Source of the DNA: an uncultured Eubacterium sp.
GTDB taxonomy: Bacteria; Bacillota_A; Clostridia; Lachnospirales; Lachnospiraceae
DNA length: 64,000 bases
Direction: 5' to 3'
Assembly: GCA_910589045.1 (NCBI GenBank)
Contig: CAJUSH010000001.1
Span: forward strand, 14,201-78,200
Translations under genes and position numbers: made by a program
Notes under the pieces: generated by a model
What the model saw: the letters and a program-made list of their open reading frames with translations, nothing else
Told to the model about the DNA's origin: nothing
The model's database searches: none
Part shown: piece by piece, positions 33,917-43,299 of the stretch
Layout: each line of letters starts with the position of its first letter
Position numbering within the stretch: the first letter of the stretch is position 1

Positions 33917-35038
33917 TCAGATCGTGATCAGATCATAGTCATTTGTGCCGAGCCCGATCTTTACCGCATGGGAAATGCAGGACTTCCACTCGGTGTCGGG
34001 ATGGGTCATGAAGAAATGGTCATGCCCCTCGTGATTGCCCATATGTTCTATGTTTTCCCCGAGGATACTCTCCGCGATCGGTGTCTGCGCGTTGCATAAA
34101 TCTGCACAAGCCTGATCCAGTGCGACCGGGTCGAAGGAGGCGAGCATACCCACATTCGGGATGATCGGGATGTCATTTTCCGCATGGCAGTCGCAGTTGG
34201 GCGATACATCGCAGATCAGGGATACGTGGAAGCAGGGGCGGTTCTGGCAGACCGCGAGGGAGTATTCCGCTATCCGGTAATTTAACATCGCGATGGAATC
34301 GCTGAAATCCGCCTTGATGGCATCCTTCGGGCAGACTGCAAGGCAGCGTCCGCAGCCGACGCATTTGTCGTGGTCGATGGCCGCTTTGCCGTCGGTGATG
34401 ACGGGAGCGCCGTGTGCACAGATGCTTTTGCAGGCACCGCAGCCGACACATGCCTCGCGGTCTGCGACGCTGGGCTTGCCTTCACAGTGCTGCTCCATTT
34501 TTCCGGCGCGGGAGCCGCTTCCCATACCGATGTTTTTGAGTGCTCCGCCGAAGCCTGCCATCTCATGCCCCTTAAAGTGGGTCAGGGAGATGAATACATC
34601 GGCATCCATGATGGCGTGGCCGATCTTTGCGCGCTTCACATAATCGCCATTCACCGGAACCTCCACCTCGTCCGTGCCCTTTAAGCCGTCTGCGATGAGC
34701 ACATGGCAGCCGGTCTGCAGGGGCGAAAAGCCGTTGATATAGGCGGTATCAAGATGGTCGAGAGCGTTCTTGCGGCTGCCTACATAGAGGGTGTTGCAGT
34801 CGGTGAGAAAGGGCCTGCCGCCGAGCTCCTTCACGTAATCCGCTACTACCTTCGCGTAGTTGGGCCGCAGGAAGGAGAGGTTGCCGTACTCACCGAAATG
34901 GATTTTGATGGCGGTGTATTTATCCTGAAAATCGATCTGCTCAAAGCCGGCGGTTTTCATGAGCCGGTGGAGCTTCTGCAAAAGATTTTCGTGTCCGGTT
35001 GCCTTGAATGTCGTAAAGTATACATTTGCTTTTTCCAT
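33917..35038 (-). CDS. DUF362-type protein with two [4Fe-4S] clusters
   Basis: A 373-residue iron-sulfur protein. An N-terminal DUF362 domain (residues about 1-180) has the pattern AIKIHFGEYGNLSFLRPNYAK, LIADGLKGTDEVEVPVNG and LTHFKGHEMAGFGGALKNIGMG. Two ferredoxin-type motifs, CVGCGACKSIC and CVGCGRCLAVCP, follow at about 193-225. A C-terminal part has NCDCH and SFDPVALDQACADLC. Proteins of this family are common in anaerobes and their reactions are mostly unknown. It is single and divergent from proS. AGGAGG lies just upstream on the minus strand. Confidence 0.85.
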   Translation of the reverse strand: MEKANVYFTTFKATGHENLLQKLHRLMKTAGFEQIDFQDKYTAIKIHFGEYGNLSFLRPNYAKVVADYVKELGGRPFLTDCNTLYVGSRKNALDHLDTAYINGFSPLQTGCHVLIADGLKGTDEVEVPVNGDYVKRAKIGHAIMDADVFISLTHFKGHEMAGFGGALKNIGMGSGSRAGKMEQHCEGKPSVADREACVGCGACKSICAHGAPVITDGKAAIDHDKCVGCGRCLAVCPKDAIKADFSDSIAMLNYRIAEYSLAVCQNRPCFHVSLICDVSPNCDCHAENDIPIIPNVGMLASFDPVALDQACADLCNAQTPIAESILGENIEHMGNHEGHDHFFMTHPDTEWKSCISHAVKIGLGTNDYDLITI

Positions 35039-35142
35039 TGGGATCGTCCTCCTTTAAATTTAAACATATCATACAAGCATAAAGTCATGTTTGATTCTAC
35101 ATGATTTCCGGCGTCCCGTCCAGTGCCGGACGGACAAAAAGG

Positions 35143-35170
35143 TTGACAATCCGCGTGATAAGGTTATAAA
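35143..35170 (+). promoter_or_regulatory. Promoter of proS
   Basis: TTGACA (35143-35148), a 16-base spacer and TATAAA (35165-35170), about 45 bases before the start. There is no room for a T-box leader. Confidence 0.75.
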
Positions 35171-35211
35171 ATAGGCACAATGTAAAATGAAATTGTTGAT
35201 AGAGGAGAAGC

Positions 35212-36654
35212 ATGATGGCTAAGGAGAAAAAATTAGTAGAACAGATTACGTCCATGGACGAAGATTTCGCCCAGTGGTATACCGATGTGGTGAAGAAGGC
35301 GGAGCTGATCGATTACTCATCGGTGAAGGGCTGTATGATCATCAAGCCTGCGGGCTATGCGATCTGGGAGAACATTCAAAAGGAGCTGGATCGCCGCTTC
35401 AAGGAGACGGGAGTGGAAAATGTATACATGCCGCTGTTTATTCCCGAGAGCCTTTTGCAGAAGGAGAAGGATCATGTGGAAGGCTTTGCACCGGAGGTTG
35501 CGTGGGTGACCCACGGCGGGATACAGCCCCTGCAGGAGCGGCTGTGCGTGCGCCCCACGTCCGAGACACTCTTCTGTGATTTTTATAAAAACCTGATTCA
35601 ATCTTACCGCGATCTGCCGAAAAACTACAACCAGTGGTGCTCGGTGGTCCGCTGGGAGAAGGAGACAAGACCCTTCCTGCGTTCCCGTGAATTTTTGTGG
35701 CAGGAGGGGCATACGATTCATGCCACCGCGGAGGAGGCAAAGGAGCGCACCCTTCAGATGCTTAACATCTACGCGGAATTTGTCGAGGAGGTACTGGCGA
35801 TTCCGGTGATCAGGGGACAGAAAACCGAAAAGGAGAAGTTCGCGGGAGCGAGGGCTACCTATACCATCGAGGCGCTCATGCACGACGGAAAGGCGTTGCA
35901 GTCCGGAACGAGCCACAATTTCGGCGACGGCTTCGCAAAGGCGTTTGATATCACATACGCTGACCGGAACAATCAGCTTGTGCACCCGCACCAGACATCC
36001 TGGGGACTTTCCACCCGTATCATCGGTGCACTCATTATGGTGCACGGGGACGATTCCGGCCTTGTGCTCCCGCCCCGCATCGCACCGGTGCAGGTGATGA
36101 TCGTTCCGATCCGCCAGCAGAGCGGGGGTGTTTTGGAGAAGGCGCAGGAGGTGCTCGCCGCATTAAAGGCAAACGGCATCAGCGCGAGACTGGACGATTC
36201 CGACAAATCTCCGGGCTGGAAATTTGCGGAGCAGGAGATGCGGGGCATTCCCGTCCGCATTGAGCTTGGACCGAAGGATATTGAGACGGGCCAGTGCGTG
36301 GCAGTCCGCCGCGACACGAGGGAGAAGCTGACGTTTTCTTTAGAAGAGGCGGCAGAAAAGCTTCCCGGGCTGCTGGAAACGATCCAGCGGGATATGTTCG
36401 CGCGCGCAAAGGCACACCGGGATGCGCATATTACCGATATTACGACCTATGGCGCATTCAAGGATGCGGTTGAGAACAAGCCTGGCTTTATCCGCGCGAT
36501 GTGGTGCGGCGATCAGGCGTGCGAGGAAAAGATTAAGGAAGAGACGACGGCGACCTCGCGCTGCATGCCGTTTGAGCAGGAAACACTCTCGGATGTATGC
36601 GTCTGCTGTGGAAAACCGGCAAAGAAGCTTGTTTTCTGGGGAAAAGCATACTAA
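35212..36654 (+). CDS. proS: Prolyl-tRNA synthetase, archaeal/eukaryal type
   Basis: Charges tRNA-Pro. The 480 residues match the short archaeal-type ProRS without the bacterial editing insertion. Class II motifs are RPTSETLFCDF, RWEKETRPFLRSREFLWQEGH (in pieces: KETRPFLRSREFLWQEGH) and the ATP site near GLVLPPRIAPVQV. The C-terminus has the Zn-type cysteines CGDQAC, CMPF and CVCCGK, and it ends in Tyr, as is typical. Start: ATG at 35212 followed by a second ATG at 35215; AGAGGAG precedes both, so either could be used. The upstream promoter is close and no T-box is seen. Confidence 0.95.
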   Translation: MMAKEKKLVEQITSMDEDFAQWYTDVVKKAELIDYSSVKGCMIIKPAGYAIWENIQKELDRRFKETGVENVYMPLFIPESLLQKEKDHVEGFAPEVAWVTHGGIQPLQERLCVRPTSETLFCDFYKNLIQSYRDLPKNYNQWCSVVRWEKETRPFLRSREFLWQEGHTIHATAEEAKERTLQMLNIYAEFVEEVLAIPVIRGQKTEKEKFAGARATYTIEALMHDGKALQSGTSHNFGDGFAKAFDITYADRNNQLVHPHQTSWGLSTRIIGALIMVHGDDSGLVLPPRIAPVQVMIVPIRQQSGGVLEKAQEVLAALKANGISARLDDSDKSPGWKFAEQEMRGIPVRIELGPKDIETGQCVAVRRDTREKLTFSLEEAAEKLPGLLETIQRDMFARAKAHRDAHITDITTYGAFKDAVENKPGFIRAMWCGDQACEEKIKEETTATSRCMPFEQETLSDVCVCCGKPAKKLVFWGKAY

Positions 36655-36763
36655 ATTAAATTTAAATATAATTGTGTCTGGCAAAGGCCGGGCGCGAAAA
36701 TCCTGTGGATTGCCGCGGCCCTGGACAATTATTTGTGTAATTTTAGAAACAGAAGGAGCGTCT

Positions 36764-38101
36764 ATGATCATCGAGTTACCGGAGCACGTAACATATATTC
36801 TGCACACCCTGGCCGTTCATGGGTATGAGGGCTATGCGGTCGGCGGGTGTGTACGGGATGCGCTGCTCGGGCGGCAGCCCCAGGACTGGGATATTACCAC
36901 GAATGCGGCGCCGGCTCAGGTCAAGGCGCTCTTTCGCCGCTGTGTCGACACGGGACTGCAGCACGGTACGGTTACGGTTATGCTGGACCATACGGGCTAC
37001 GAGGTGACAACCTACCGGATTGACGGCGTTTACGAGGACGGCAGGCATCCGAAGGAGGTAAGCTTTACCGCGAGCCTTGCGGAGGATTTAAAGCGGCGGG
37101 ATTTCACGATCAATGCGATGGCCTACAATGAGACGGACGGCCTGGTGGATCTTTTTGACGGAGCGGGGGATTTGAAGCGCGGCGTGATCCGCTGTGTGGG
37201 CGTGCCCGAACAGCGCTTCACGGAGGATGCCCTGCGGATGATGCGGGCGGTGCGCTTTTCGGCACAGCTGGGGTTTGCGATTGAAAGGTCGACCCTTGCA
37301 GCGGTGTGTGCGTTGGCTCCATCGATACAAAAAATCAGTGCAGAGCGTATTCAGATGGAGCTTTTAAAGACGATAACCTCCGCGCATCCGATGGATGTGC
37401 GGTTGTTTTATGAAACGGGGCTGAGCCGGTATTTTCTGCCGGAGCTGGATGCGATGATGGAGACGGAGCAGAACAATCCCCACCACTGCTACAGCGTTGG
37501 GGAGCATGCGCTGCATAGCCTTGCGCTGGTGGAGCCGGAAAAGGTGCTGCGGCTTGCGATGCTGCTGCACGATGTGGCAAAGCCTGCCTGCCAAACGAGG
37601 GATGAGGAGGGCGTCGATCACTTTCACGGGCATCCGCAGCTGGGTGCGCAGATGGCGCGGCATATCCTGCGCCGTCTCAAGCTGGACAATGATACGATCG
37701 CCCGGGTGTGCGCGCTCGTGTGCTGGCACGATGATAACCCGCCCCTGACCGCAAGAAATGTGCGGCGGGCCATCTGCCGGATCGGCGAATCACAGTACCC
37801 GGACATTTTTTTGGTGAAACGCGCGGATATTGGGGCACAGAGCGATTATAAAAAAACGGAAAAATTCCGCTATGTGGACGAATACGAGGCAATTTATCGA
37901 GATATTATCGCAAAGAAGGACTGCCTTGACGTGAAAAGCCTGGCGGTGAACGGTGCGGATCTGCTGGCGGCAGGCGTGCCGCAGGGCAGACAGATTGGTG
38001 AATATTTGCACAGGCTTCTGGAGCTTGTCATTGAAGAGCCGTCGTGCAACACGAAAGAATTTCTGATAGGCCAGGTTGAAATATGGCGCGGGCCGGCGTA
38101 A
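36764..38101 (+). CDS. cca: CCA-adding tRNA nucleotidyltransferase with HD domain
   Basis: Completes or repairs the 3' CCA of tRNA. The 445 residues have the class II head: AVGGCVRDALLGRQPQDWDI with GG and DWD metal ligands (residues about 21-41), the flexible-loop/head motif KRRDFTINAMAYNE, EDALRMMRAVRFSAQLGFAI, and the HD-domain block LHDVAKPACQTRDEEGVDHFHGHPQLGA, in pieces. ATG 36764 follows AAGGAG; the same frame is open 342 bases further 5' into proS, but that would give a Lys/Arg-rich extension that overlaps proS in another frame. It lies 109 bases after proS. Confidence 0.94.
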   Translation: MIIELPEHVTYILHTLAVHGYEGYAVGGCVRDALLGRQPQDWDITTNAAPAQVKALFRRCVDTGLQHGTVTVMLDHTGYEVTTYRIDGVYEDGRHPKEVSFTASLAEDLKRRDFTINAMAYNETDGLVDLFDGAGDLKRGVIRCVGVPEQRFTEDALRMMRAVRFSAQLGFAIERSTLAAVCALAPSIQKISAERIQMELLKTITSAHPMDVRLFYETGLSRYFLPELDAMMETEQNNPHHCYSVGEHALHSLALVEPEKVLRLAMLLHDVAKPACQTRDEEGVDHFHGHPQLGAQMARHILRRLKLDNDTIARVCALVCWHDDNPPLTARNVRRAICRIGESQYPDIFLVKRADIGAQSDYKKTEKFRYVDEYEAIYRDIIAKKDCLDVKSLAVNGADLLAAGVPQGRQIGEYLHRLLELVIEEPSCNTKEFLIGQVEIWRGPA

Positions 38102-38137
38102 ATATGGAATAAAACGAACAGCCCCTTCATAGGATGG

Positions 38138-38177
38138 AAAGGACACAAAAAGTGTGTGGTGTCACTTTATTTTATCT
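38138..38177 (+). terminator. Probable intrinsic terminator after cca
   Basis: aaaggacac (38138-38146) pairs with gtgtcactttt-like sequence (gtgtc 38159-38163, cttt 38165-38168) with one bulged base, followed by attttat. Confidence 0.55.
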
Positions 38178-38193
38178 TATGGAGGGGTTTCCT

Positions 38194-39222
38194 ATGTATT
38201 ATCGAGCAGAGCAGATTCTAAGTGCATATCCCAGGGAATTTACAGGAAATACAAAGGGCCGGGGGTCCATTTTGTGTACGGACAGTGAGGGAATCTATCT
38301 GCTGAAGGAATATAACGGCTCCCTGCGCCGTCTGGAGGTATTGGAGGGCGTACTGGGGCATTTAAAGCAGCATGGATTTCTGGCGGAGGAGCTTGTGCGC
38401 ACGCGGGATGGAGAGCTGCGCTACCAGGATGTGGACGGCACCTCGTATTTTCTGCGGAAAACCTTTCAGGGGCGGGAGTGCGATACGAGAAACCAGGATG
38501 AAATCTTATATGTGATCAGACACATGGCAAAGCTGCACGTCCTGCTTTCGGACTATGGGAAGCAGCCGTCCGATGCGGGAGGGGGCAGCGCTCCCGGCGT
38601 TGTACTGCCGGACGGTGCGTGGGACGGCGCGGCAGACGAGGGGAAAACCGCGCTCTCTCTTGCGGGAAAGCACACCCGGGAGCTGAAAAAGGTGAAAAAC
38701 TATGTGCGGAACAAAAAGAAGAAAAACGACTTTGAAAGCGAATTTCTGCGGGGCTATGACCACTATATGGAGCAGGCCGTGCGGGTGCTTGAGCTGGAGG
38801 AGAAATATCCGCTGCCGGAGTACGCCGCGCAGCTCTGCCATGGGGATTTTAACCAGCACAACCTTCTTTTTACAAGGGAAGGGCTGGCACTTGTAGGCTT
38901 TGAAAAGCTGCGCTACGATCTGTGCGTCTGCGACCTGACAAACTTTATGCGCAAAATTCTGGAAAAGCATAACTGGAACGGCGGACTTGGCATGGACATG
39001 GTGATGGCGTACAATACGGTGCGCACGCTGGAGGACTGGGAGCTGCGGCGGCTTTACATAAAGCTTCTGTACCCGGAAAAGTTCTGGAAGCTTGTCAACC
39101 ATTATTACAATGCGAGAAAGACGTGGGTTTCAGGACAGAGCATTGAAAAGCTGGTACGGCTCTTTTCACAGGAGCAGAAGCGGGAAGAGTTTTTATCCAT
39201 GTTGTTTTATCTCATAAAATAG
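38194..39222 (+). CDS. CotS-family spore-coat-type protein (kinase-like fold)
   Basis: A 342-residue protein with the CotS/HipA-like phosphotransferase fold of the choline/aminoglycoside kinase type. Pieces seen: GSILCTDSEGIYLLKEYNGS, QHGFLAEELVRTRDGEL, a catalytic-loop-like CHGDFNQHNLLF with HGD and N, and CDLTNFMRKILEKHNWNG. CotS proteins assemble into the inner spore coat in Bacillus, and whether they phosphorylate anything is unclear. About 40 residues between 122 and 160 (QPSDAGGGSAPG onward) look like a low-complexity insertion. GGAGGGG at 38181 decides ATG 38194 over in-frame ATGs at 38134 and 38179. It overlaps no neighbour; the next gene starts 15 bases later. Confidence 0.82.
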   Translation: MYYRAEQILSAYPREFTGNTKGRGSILCTDSEGIYLLKEYNGSLRRLEVLEGVLGHLKQHGFLAEELVRTRDGELRYQDVDGTSYFLRKTFQGRECDTRNQDEILYVIRHMAKLHVLLSDYGKQPSDAGGGSAPGVVLPDGAWDGAADEGKTALSLAGKHTRELKKVKNYVRNKKKKNDFESEFLRGYDHYMEQAVRVLELEEKYPLPEYAAQLCHGDFNQHNLLFTREGLALVGFEKLRYDLCVCDLTNFMRKILEKHNWNGGLGMDMVMAYNTVRTLEDWELRRLYIKLLYPEKFWKLVNHYYNARKTWVSGQSIEKLVRLFSQEQKREEFLSMLFYLIK

Positions 39223-39237
39223 TATATAATAGGGAGC

Positions 39238-40545
39238 ATGAGCAGACATATTTTACAGATGATTATGACAATTGGCTGTGTGCTGCTGCTTGCGGGCTGC
39301 GGCAGCAGCGACGGCGACCGGATTTCCATGGATCACTACCCAAGTGCCGCCCGGGATGAGAGCGGGGCAGAAGAGCTGGATTTGGAGGAGGAGATCGAGA
39401 CCTCGCGGGCGACGGGTGAAGAGATTTACGTGGTTACAAGCGTGGATACCGAGCAGTGCCTGATCGGCCTTGGCAAAACGGATTCACCGCGAACGGTTCA
39501 ATATGGCTATACGGATGCGACCCAGATTTTCGATCATTACGGACAGTTTATGTCCGCGGAGCGGCTGATGCCGGGGCGGGCAGTGACTATCGGGGAGCTG
39601 GATTCGGAGTCAAAGCTTACGACGGTGCAGCTCGCGAAGGAGGCGTGGTATCAGGAAAACATTACGCGTTTTTCCGTGGATACGTCTATCGGTATGCTGA
39701 CAATCGGGGATACGAAGTACAGCTTTGACCGTTATCTGCGGGTTTTTTCCGATGACCGGGAAGTCTCGATCATGCAGATCAAGGAGGGCGATACCATCAG
39801 CGTGCAGGGGCTTGACAAGCAGATTCTTGCGGTGCAGGTTACCCGGGGGCACGGCACCATCGCACTGATCAACACGGGGCTGTTTGAGGGCGGCTGGATC
39901 AGCCTTGGCACAAAGATTTATGCGAAGGTGACGCCGAACATGAGACTGGAGGTGCCCGAGGGGACGTACGAGCTTTCCGTGGCAAACGACGGTTACGGCG
40001 ACAGCAGGCAGATAGAGGTGGAGCGCTCACAGGTGACGACGGTTGACCTGGAGGAATATAAGGGAGCAGGGCCGAAGCTTTGTCAGGTGACCTTTGAGGT
40101 GAACGTGGAGGGTGCCCTTCTCTATATCAACGGAGAGCCGGTTGACTATGACGGACCGGTGGAGCTGCGCTACGGCATCCATCGCCTGACCGTGATCGCG
40201 GACGGGTTCGAGACGTGGGAACGGCAGCTGGTCATCCATTCGGAGGAGACGACGATCCAGATCGGGGAGCCGGAGCTTTCCGGAGACGAGGAGGACGAGA
40301 CGGAGGACGACGAAGCGGACGACGAGAAGGACGAGAAGGATAATAAAAAAGATAAGACCGGAAAAAAGTCGAACGGGAGCAAGGGGACTTCCGACGATGA
40401 TGACACCGACGAGGGTGAGACAGTCACGAGCGAGGAGAAGGGGACAAGCTACAGTGACGTGAAGGACAGCAGCAGCGGAAATTACGGCGATTATGTGGAT
40501 ACGATCGTGGATCTCATCGAGTCCCTGGTCGGGCTGAATAACTAA
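39238..40545 (+). CDS. PEGA-domain lipoprotein
   Basis: A 435-residue exported lipoprotein: signal peptide with lipobox LLAGC (Cys at about 20), an N-terminal part of about 170 residues of unknown fold, then two tandem PEGA-like beta domains. The second, CQVTFEVNVEGALLYINGEP and the later GIHRLTVIADGFETW, is clear; the first is around GGWISLGTKIYAKVTPNMRL. The C-terminal 90 residues are very acidic (DEEDETEDDEADDEKDEKDN). PEGA domains are common in cell-surface proteins and often occur with Ser/Thr kinases. The partner is unknown. It follows the CotS-like gene by 15 bases, so the two are likely co-transcribed. Confidence 0.85.
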   Translation: MSRHILQMIMTIGCVLLLAGCGSSDGDRISMDHYPSAARDESGAEELDLEEEIETSRATGEEIYVVTSVDTEQCLIGLGKTDSPRTVQYGYTDATQIFDHYGQFMSAERLMPGRAVTIGELDSESKLTTVQLAKEAWYQENITRFSVDTSIGMLTIGDTKYSFDRYLRVFSDDREVSIMQIKEGDTISVQGLDKQILAVQVTRGHGTIALINTGLFEGGWISLGTKIYAKVTPNMRLEVPEGTYELSVANDGYGDSRQIEVERSQVTTVDLEEYKGAGPKLCQVTFEVNVEGALLYINGEPVDYDGPVELRYGIHRLTVIADGFETWERQLVIHSEETTIQIGEPELSGDEEDETEDDEADDEKDEKDNKKDKTGKKSNGSKGTSDDDDTDEGETVTSEEKGTSYSDVKDSSSGNYGDYVDTIVDLIESLVGLNN

Positions 40546-40616
40546 AGGGTACACAGACTGCGGGTGCAGTTTGAAATACAATCAAAATTTAATTTAAGGC
40601 AATCAGGAGGAAAACT

Positions 40617-42353
40617 ATGGACTACAAGGTAATGTATGAGCAATGGCTGAACAATCCTTACTTCGATGAGGAGACCCGGACACAGCTAAAGGCGATTGCG
40701 GGGGATGAAAAGGAAATCGAGGATCGTTTTTACATGGATCTGGAATTCGGTACGGCAGGTCTGCGCGGCGTGATCGGAGCGGGGACAAACCGTATGAATA
40801 TTTACACGGTGCGCAAGGCCACACAGGGTCTGGCAAACTATATTTGCAGTGTCGGCGGAGCAAAGAAGGGGGTTGCCATTGCTTTTGATTCCCGCCATAT
40901 GTCACCGGAGTTTGCGGATGAGGCTGCGCTTTGCCTGGCGGCAAACGGCATCAAGGCGTACGTGTTCGAGAGCCTGCGTCCGACACCGGAGCTGTCCTAC
41001 GCGGTGCGCAGGCTGGGCTGTATCGCGGGCATCAATATAACCGCCAGCCATAATCCTCCGGAATACAACGGATATAAGGTTTACTGGGAGGATGGCGCGC
41101 AGATCACGCCGCCTCATGACAGCGGTATCATGGATGAGGTAAAGAAGGTGACCGATTACGCGGCGGTAAAGACGATGGACAAGGATGCGGCAGTCTCCGC
41201 GGGGCTTTATCAGCAGATCGGCGCGGACATTGACGATCCCTACATAGCGGAGCTGAAGAGTCTTGTGCTGCATCAGGACAGCATCGATGCGGTGAAGGAT
41301 GACCTGACCATCGTTTACACTCCCCTCCACGGAACCGGTAATCTTCCGGTGCGCCGTGTCTTAAAGGAGCTTGGCTTTACGAAGGTTTATGTAGTCCCCG
41401 AGCAGGAGAAGCCCGATGGGGATTTCCCGACGGTCAGCTATCCGAATCCGGAGACCGAGGAAGCGTTCCAGCTGGGACTGAAGCTCGGAAAAGAAGTAAA
41501 TGCAGATTTAATTCTTGCCACAGACCCGGATGCGGATCGTCTCGGCGTGTATGTAAAGGATTCAAGGACCGGTGAGTACCACTCCCTGACCGGAAATATG
41601 TCCGGATGCCTGATCGGTGATTATGTGATCGGCCAGCGCAAAGCGCGCGACGGAAAGCTGCCGGAGGACGGCGCGTTTATCAAGTCCATCGTGTCCACGA
41701 ATATGGCGGATGCCATCGCAAAGGATTACGGCATTGCGCTGATCGAGGTGCTTACGGGCTTTAAGTTTATCGGTCAGCAGATCTTAAAGTTTGAGAATGA
41801 GGGCAAGGGCACGTATCTGTTCGGCATGGAGGAGAGCTACGGCTGTCTGACCGGAACTTATGCGAGAGATAAGGATGCGGTTGTTGCGTCCATGACCTTA
41901 TGCGAGGCGGCCGCTTATTACAAGACGAAACATATGACGCTGTGGGATGCGATGCTCGCGATGTACGAGCGCTACGGCTATTACAAGGACCATGTGGAGT
42001 CCATCACGCTCAAGGGAATTGAAGGGCTTGCGAAGATCCAGGAGATCATGGATACGCTGCGCGCCGATGCGCCGAAGGAGATCGGCGGCTACAAGGTGAC
42101 GGCTGTTCGGGACTACAAGGCGGATACGATCACCGATATGGAAAGCGGTGCGGTAAAGCCCACGGGACTCCCTGCTTCCAATGTGCTCTATTATGAGCTG
42201 ACAGATGACGCGTGGGTATGTGTACGTCCCTCCGGGACCGAGCCGAAGGTAAAATTTTATCTCGGCGTTAAGGGTGATTCCCTGGAGGATGCGGATGCGA
42301 AATCCGTGGATCTTGGAGAAAAGGTTTTGGCGATGATCCGGAAAATGCTCTAA
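40617..42353 (+). CDS. Phosphoglucomutase/phosphomannomutase (alpha-D-phosphohexomutase family)
   Basis: A 578-residue mutase that interconverts glucose 1- and 6-phosphate, feeding glycogen and envelope sugars. The active-site Ser is in TASHNPPEYNGYKVYW (Ser at about 143), the metal loop is DPDADRLGVYV (about 304), the sugar-binding loop GMEESYGCL (about 403) and the phosphate loop RPSGTEPKVKFYL at about 545. Length matches the 560-580-residue PgcA type. It is near, but not in, the glg unit. AGGAGG precedes the ATG. Confidence 0.94.
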   Translation: MDYKVMYEQWLNNPYFDEETRTQLKAIAGDEKEIEDRFYMDLEFGTAGLRGVIGAGTNRMNIYTVRKATQGLANYICSVGGAKKGVAIAFDSRHMSPEFADEAALCLAANGIKAYVFESLRPTPELSYAVRRLGCIAGINITASHNPPEYNGYKVYWEDGAQITPPHDSGIMDEVKKVTDYAAVKTMDKDAAVSAGLYQQIGADIDDPYIAELKSLVLHQDSIDAVKDDLTIVYTPLHGTGNLPVRRVLKELGFTKVYVVPEQEKPDGDFPTVSYPNPETEEAFQLGLKLGKEVNADLILATDPDADRLGVYVKDSRTGEYHSLTGNMSGCLIGDYVIGQRKARDGKLPEDGAFIKSIVSTNMADAIAKDYGIALIEVLTGFKFIGQQILKFENEGKGTYLFGMEESYGCLTGTYARDKDAVVASMTLCEAAAYYKTKHMTLWDAMLAMYERYGYYKDHVESITLKGIEGLAKIQEIMDTLRADAPKEIGGYKVTAVRDYKADTITDMESGAVKPTGLPASNVLYYELTDDAWVCVRPSGTEPKVKFYLGVKGDSLEDADAKSVDLGEKVLAMIRKML

Positions 42354-42381
42354 TTGTTTTTGGAAAAATAGGGAAATCAAC

Positions 42382-42410
42382 TTGACAACCCCCTAAAAAC
42401 CAAGTATAAA
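42382..42410 (+). promoter_or_regulatory. Promoter of hup
   Basis: TTGACA (42382-42387), a 17-base spacer and TATAAA (42405-42410); the leader to the start codon is about 75 bases. Confidence 0.75.
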
Positions 42411-42493
42411 TATATGCGTAGGTAATTCGGAGGAAATCGAAGTACCGACGAAACCTTGATTAAGAACAGAAATCCACAGGAGGAACAAATACT

Positions 42494-42769
42494 ATGAATA
42501 AGTTGGAGTTAGTGTCAGCAATGGCTGATAAGACAGGACTTTCGAAGAAGGACGCAGAAGCTGCTTTAAAGGCTTTTACAGATGTAGTTGCAGAAGAGTT
42601 AAAGAAAGGCGAGAAAATCCAGTTAGTAGGCTTCGGTACTTTTGAGGTGTCCGAGCGTGCGGCCAGAACCGGCAGAAATCCTCAGACCGGTAAGGAGATG
42701 ACCATTCCTGCATCTAAGGCTCCGAAATTTAAAGCCGGCAAGGCTTTAAAGGATAGTGTAAACGCTTAA
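42494..42769 (+). CDS. hup: HU-family histone-like DNA-binding protein
   Basis: A 91-residue HU protein: MNKLELVSAMADKTGLSKKDAE helix (in pieces: MNKLELV, TGLSKKDAEAAL), the FGTFEVSERAARTGRNPQTGKEM DNA-binding arm (GRNPQTGKE) and the KFKAGKALKDSVN tail. It bends DNA and compacts the nucleoid. It is the first gene before the RqcP-YabP-YabQ block, but a terminator separates them. Confidence 0.97.
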   Translation: MNKLELVSAMADKTGLSKKDAEAALKAFTDVVAEELKKGEKIQLVGFGTFEVSERAARTGRNPQTGKEMTIPASKAPKFKAGKALKDSVNA

Positions 42770-42794
42770 TTCGCAGTAATAAACAGATGATACG

Positions 42795-42836
42795 GCGGGC
42801 TTCTTTCAGACTAAAGAAAAGAAGTCCGCTTCTTTA
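42795..42836 (+). terminator. Intrinsic terminator after hup
   Basis: gcgggcttcttt (42795-42806) pairs with aaagaagtccgc (42818-42829) with one mismatch, followed by ttcttt. Confidence 0.8.
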
Positions 42837-42935
42837 TGCAAAAAGAGGCAAAAGCGGATTTGCCGCAGCCGCACGCGGTCCGCGAAGCCGGCAGGGCAGC
42901 CTTTGTCCGGCTATATGATGGAGGTAAGTAAGAGC

Positions 42936-43175
42936 ATGAGATTAGATAAGTTTTTAAAGGTGTCCCGTCTGATCAAGCGCCGCACGGTGGCAAATGAGGC
43001 GTGCGATGCGGGACGGGTCACGGTAAACGGAAAGGTGGCAAAGGCATCCTTGAATGTCAGGGAGGGCGACGTCATTGAGATCCAGTTTGGAACAAAGACG
43101 GTGAAGGTACGTGTAAAGGCAATTGCGCAGACAACGAAGAAGGAGGAGGCTGCGGAGCTGTTTGAATATCTGTAG
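42936..43175 (+). CDS. rqcP: S4-domain RNA-binding protein RqcP (YabO-like)
   Basis: A 79-residue protein made of one S4 domain: MRLDKFLKVSRLIKRRTVAN, then the typical GRVTVNGKVAKASLNVREGD. In Bacillus, RqcP (YabO) holds the tRNA during Ala-tailing of stalled peptides on the 50S subunit. The start at ATG 42936 is favoured because it opens the S4 domain and GGAGG lies 11 bases upstream; earlier in-frame ATGs give a short extra leader. It heads the block followed by yabP, yabQ and divIC, as in Bacillus and clostridia. Confidence 0.9.
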   Translation: MRLDKFLKVSRLIKRRTVANEACDAGRVTVNGKVAKASLNVREGDVIEIQFGTKTVKVRVKAIAQTTKKEEAAELFEYL

Positions 43176-43299
43176 GCGTGCCGGATACCCGCCGGCGGCT
43201 GAATGGCCGGGCACCCTGATTTGCCATTGTCATGGCATATTCGTCCAACCCTTCGCATATAGATTATATGTACAACATGTGAGAAGGAGGCGCGGGCAC

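Noticed and set aside
36422..36763. N-terminal extension of the CCA-adding enzyme
   Set aside because: This in-frame stretch overlaps proS in another frame, is Arg/Lys/Ser-rich and lacks family residues. The Shine-Dalgarno site supports ATG 36764.
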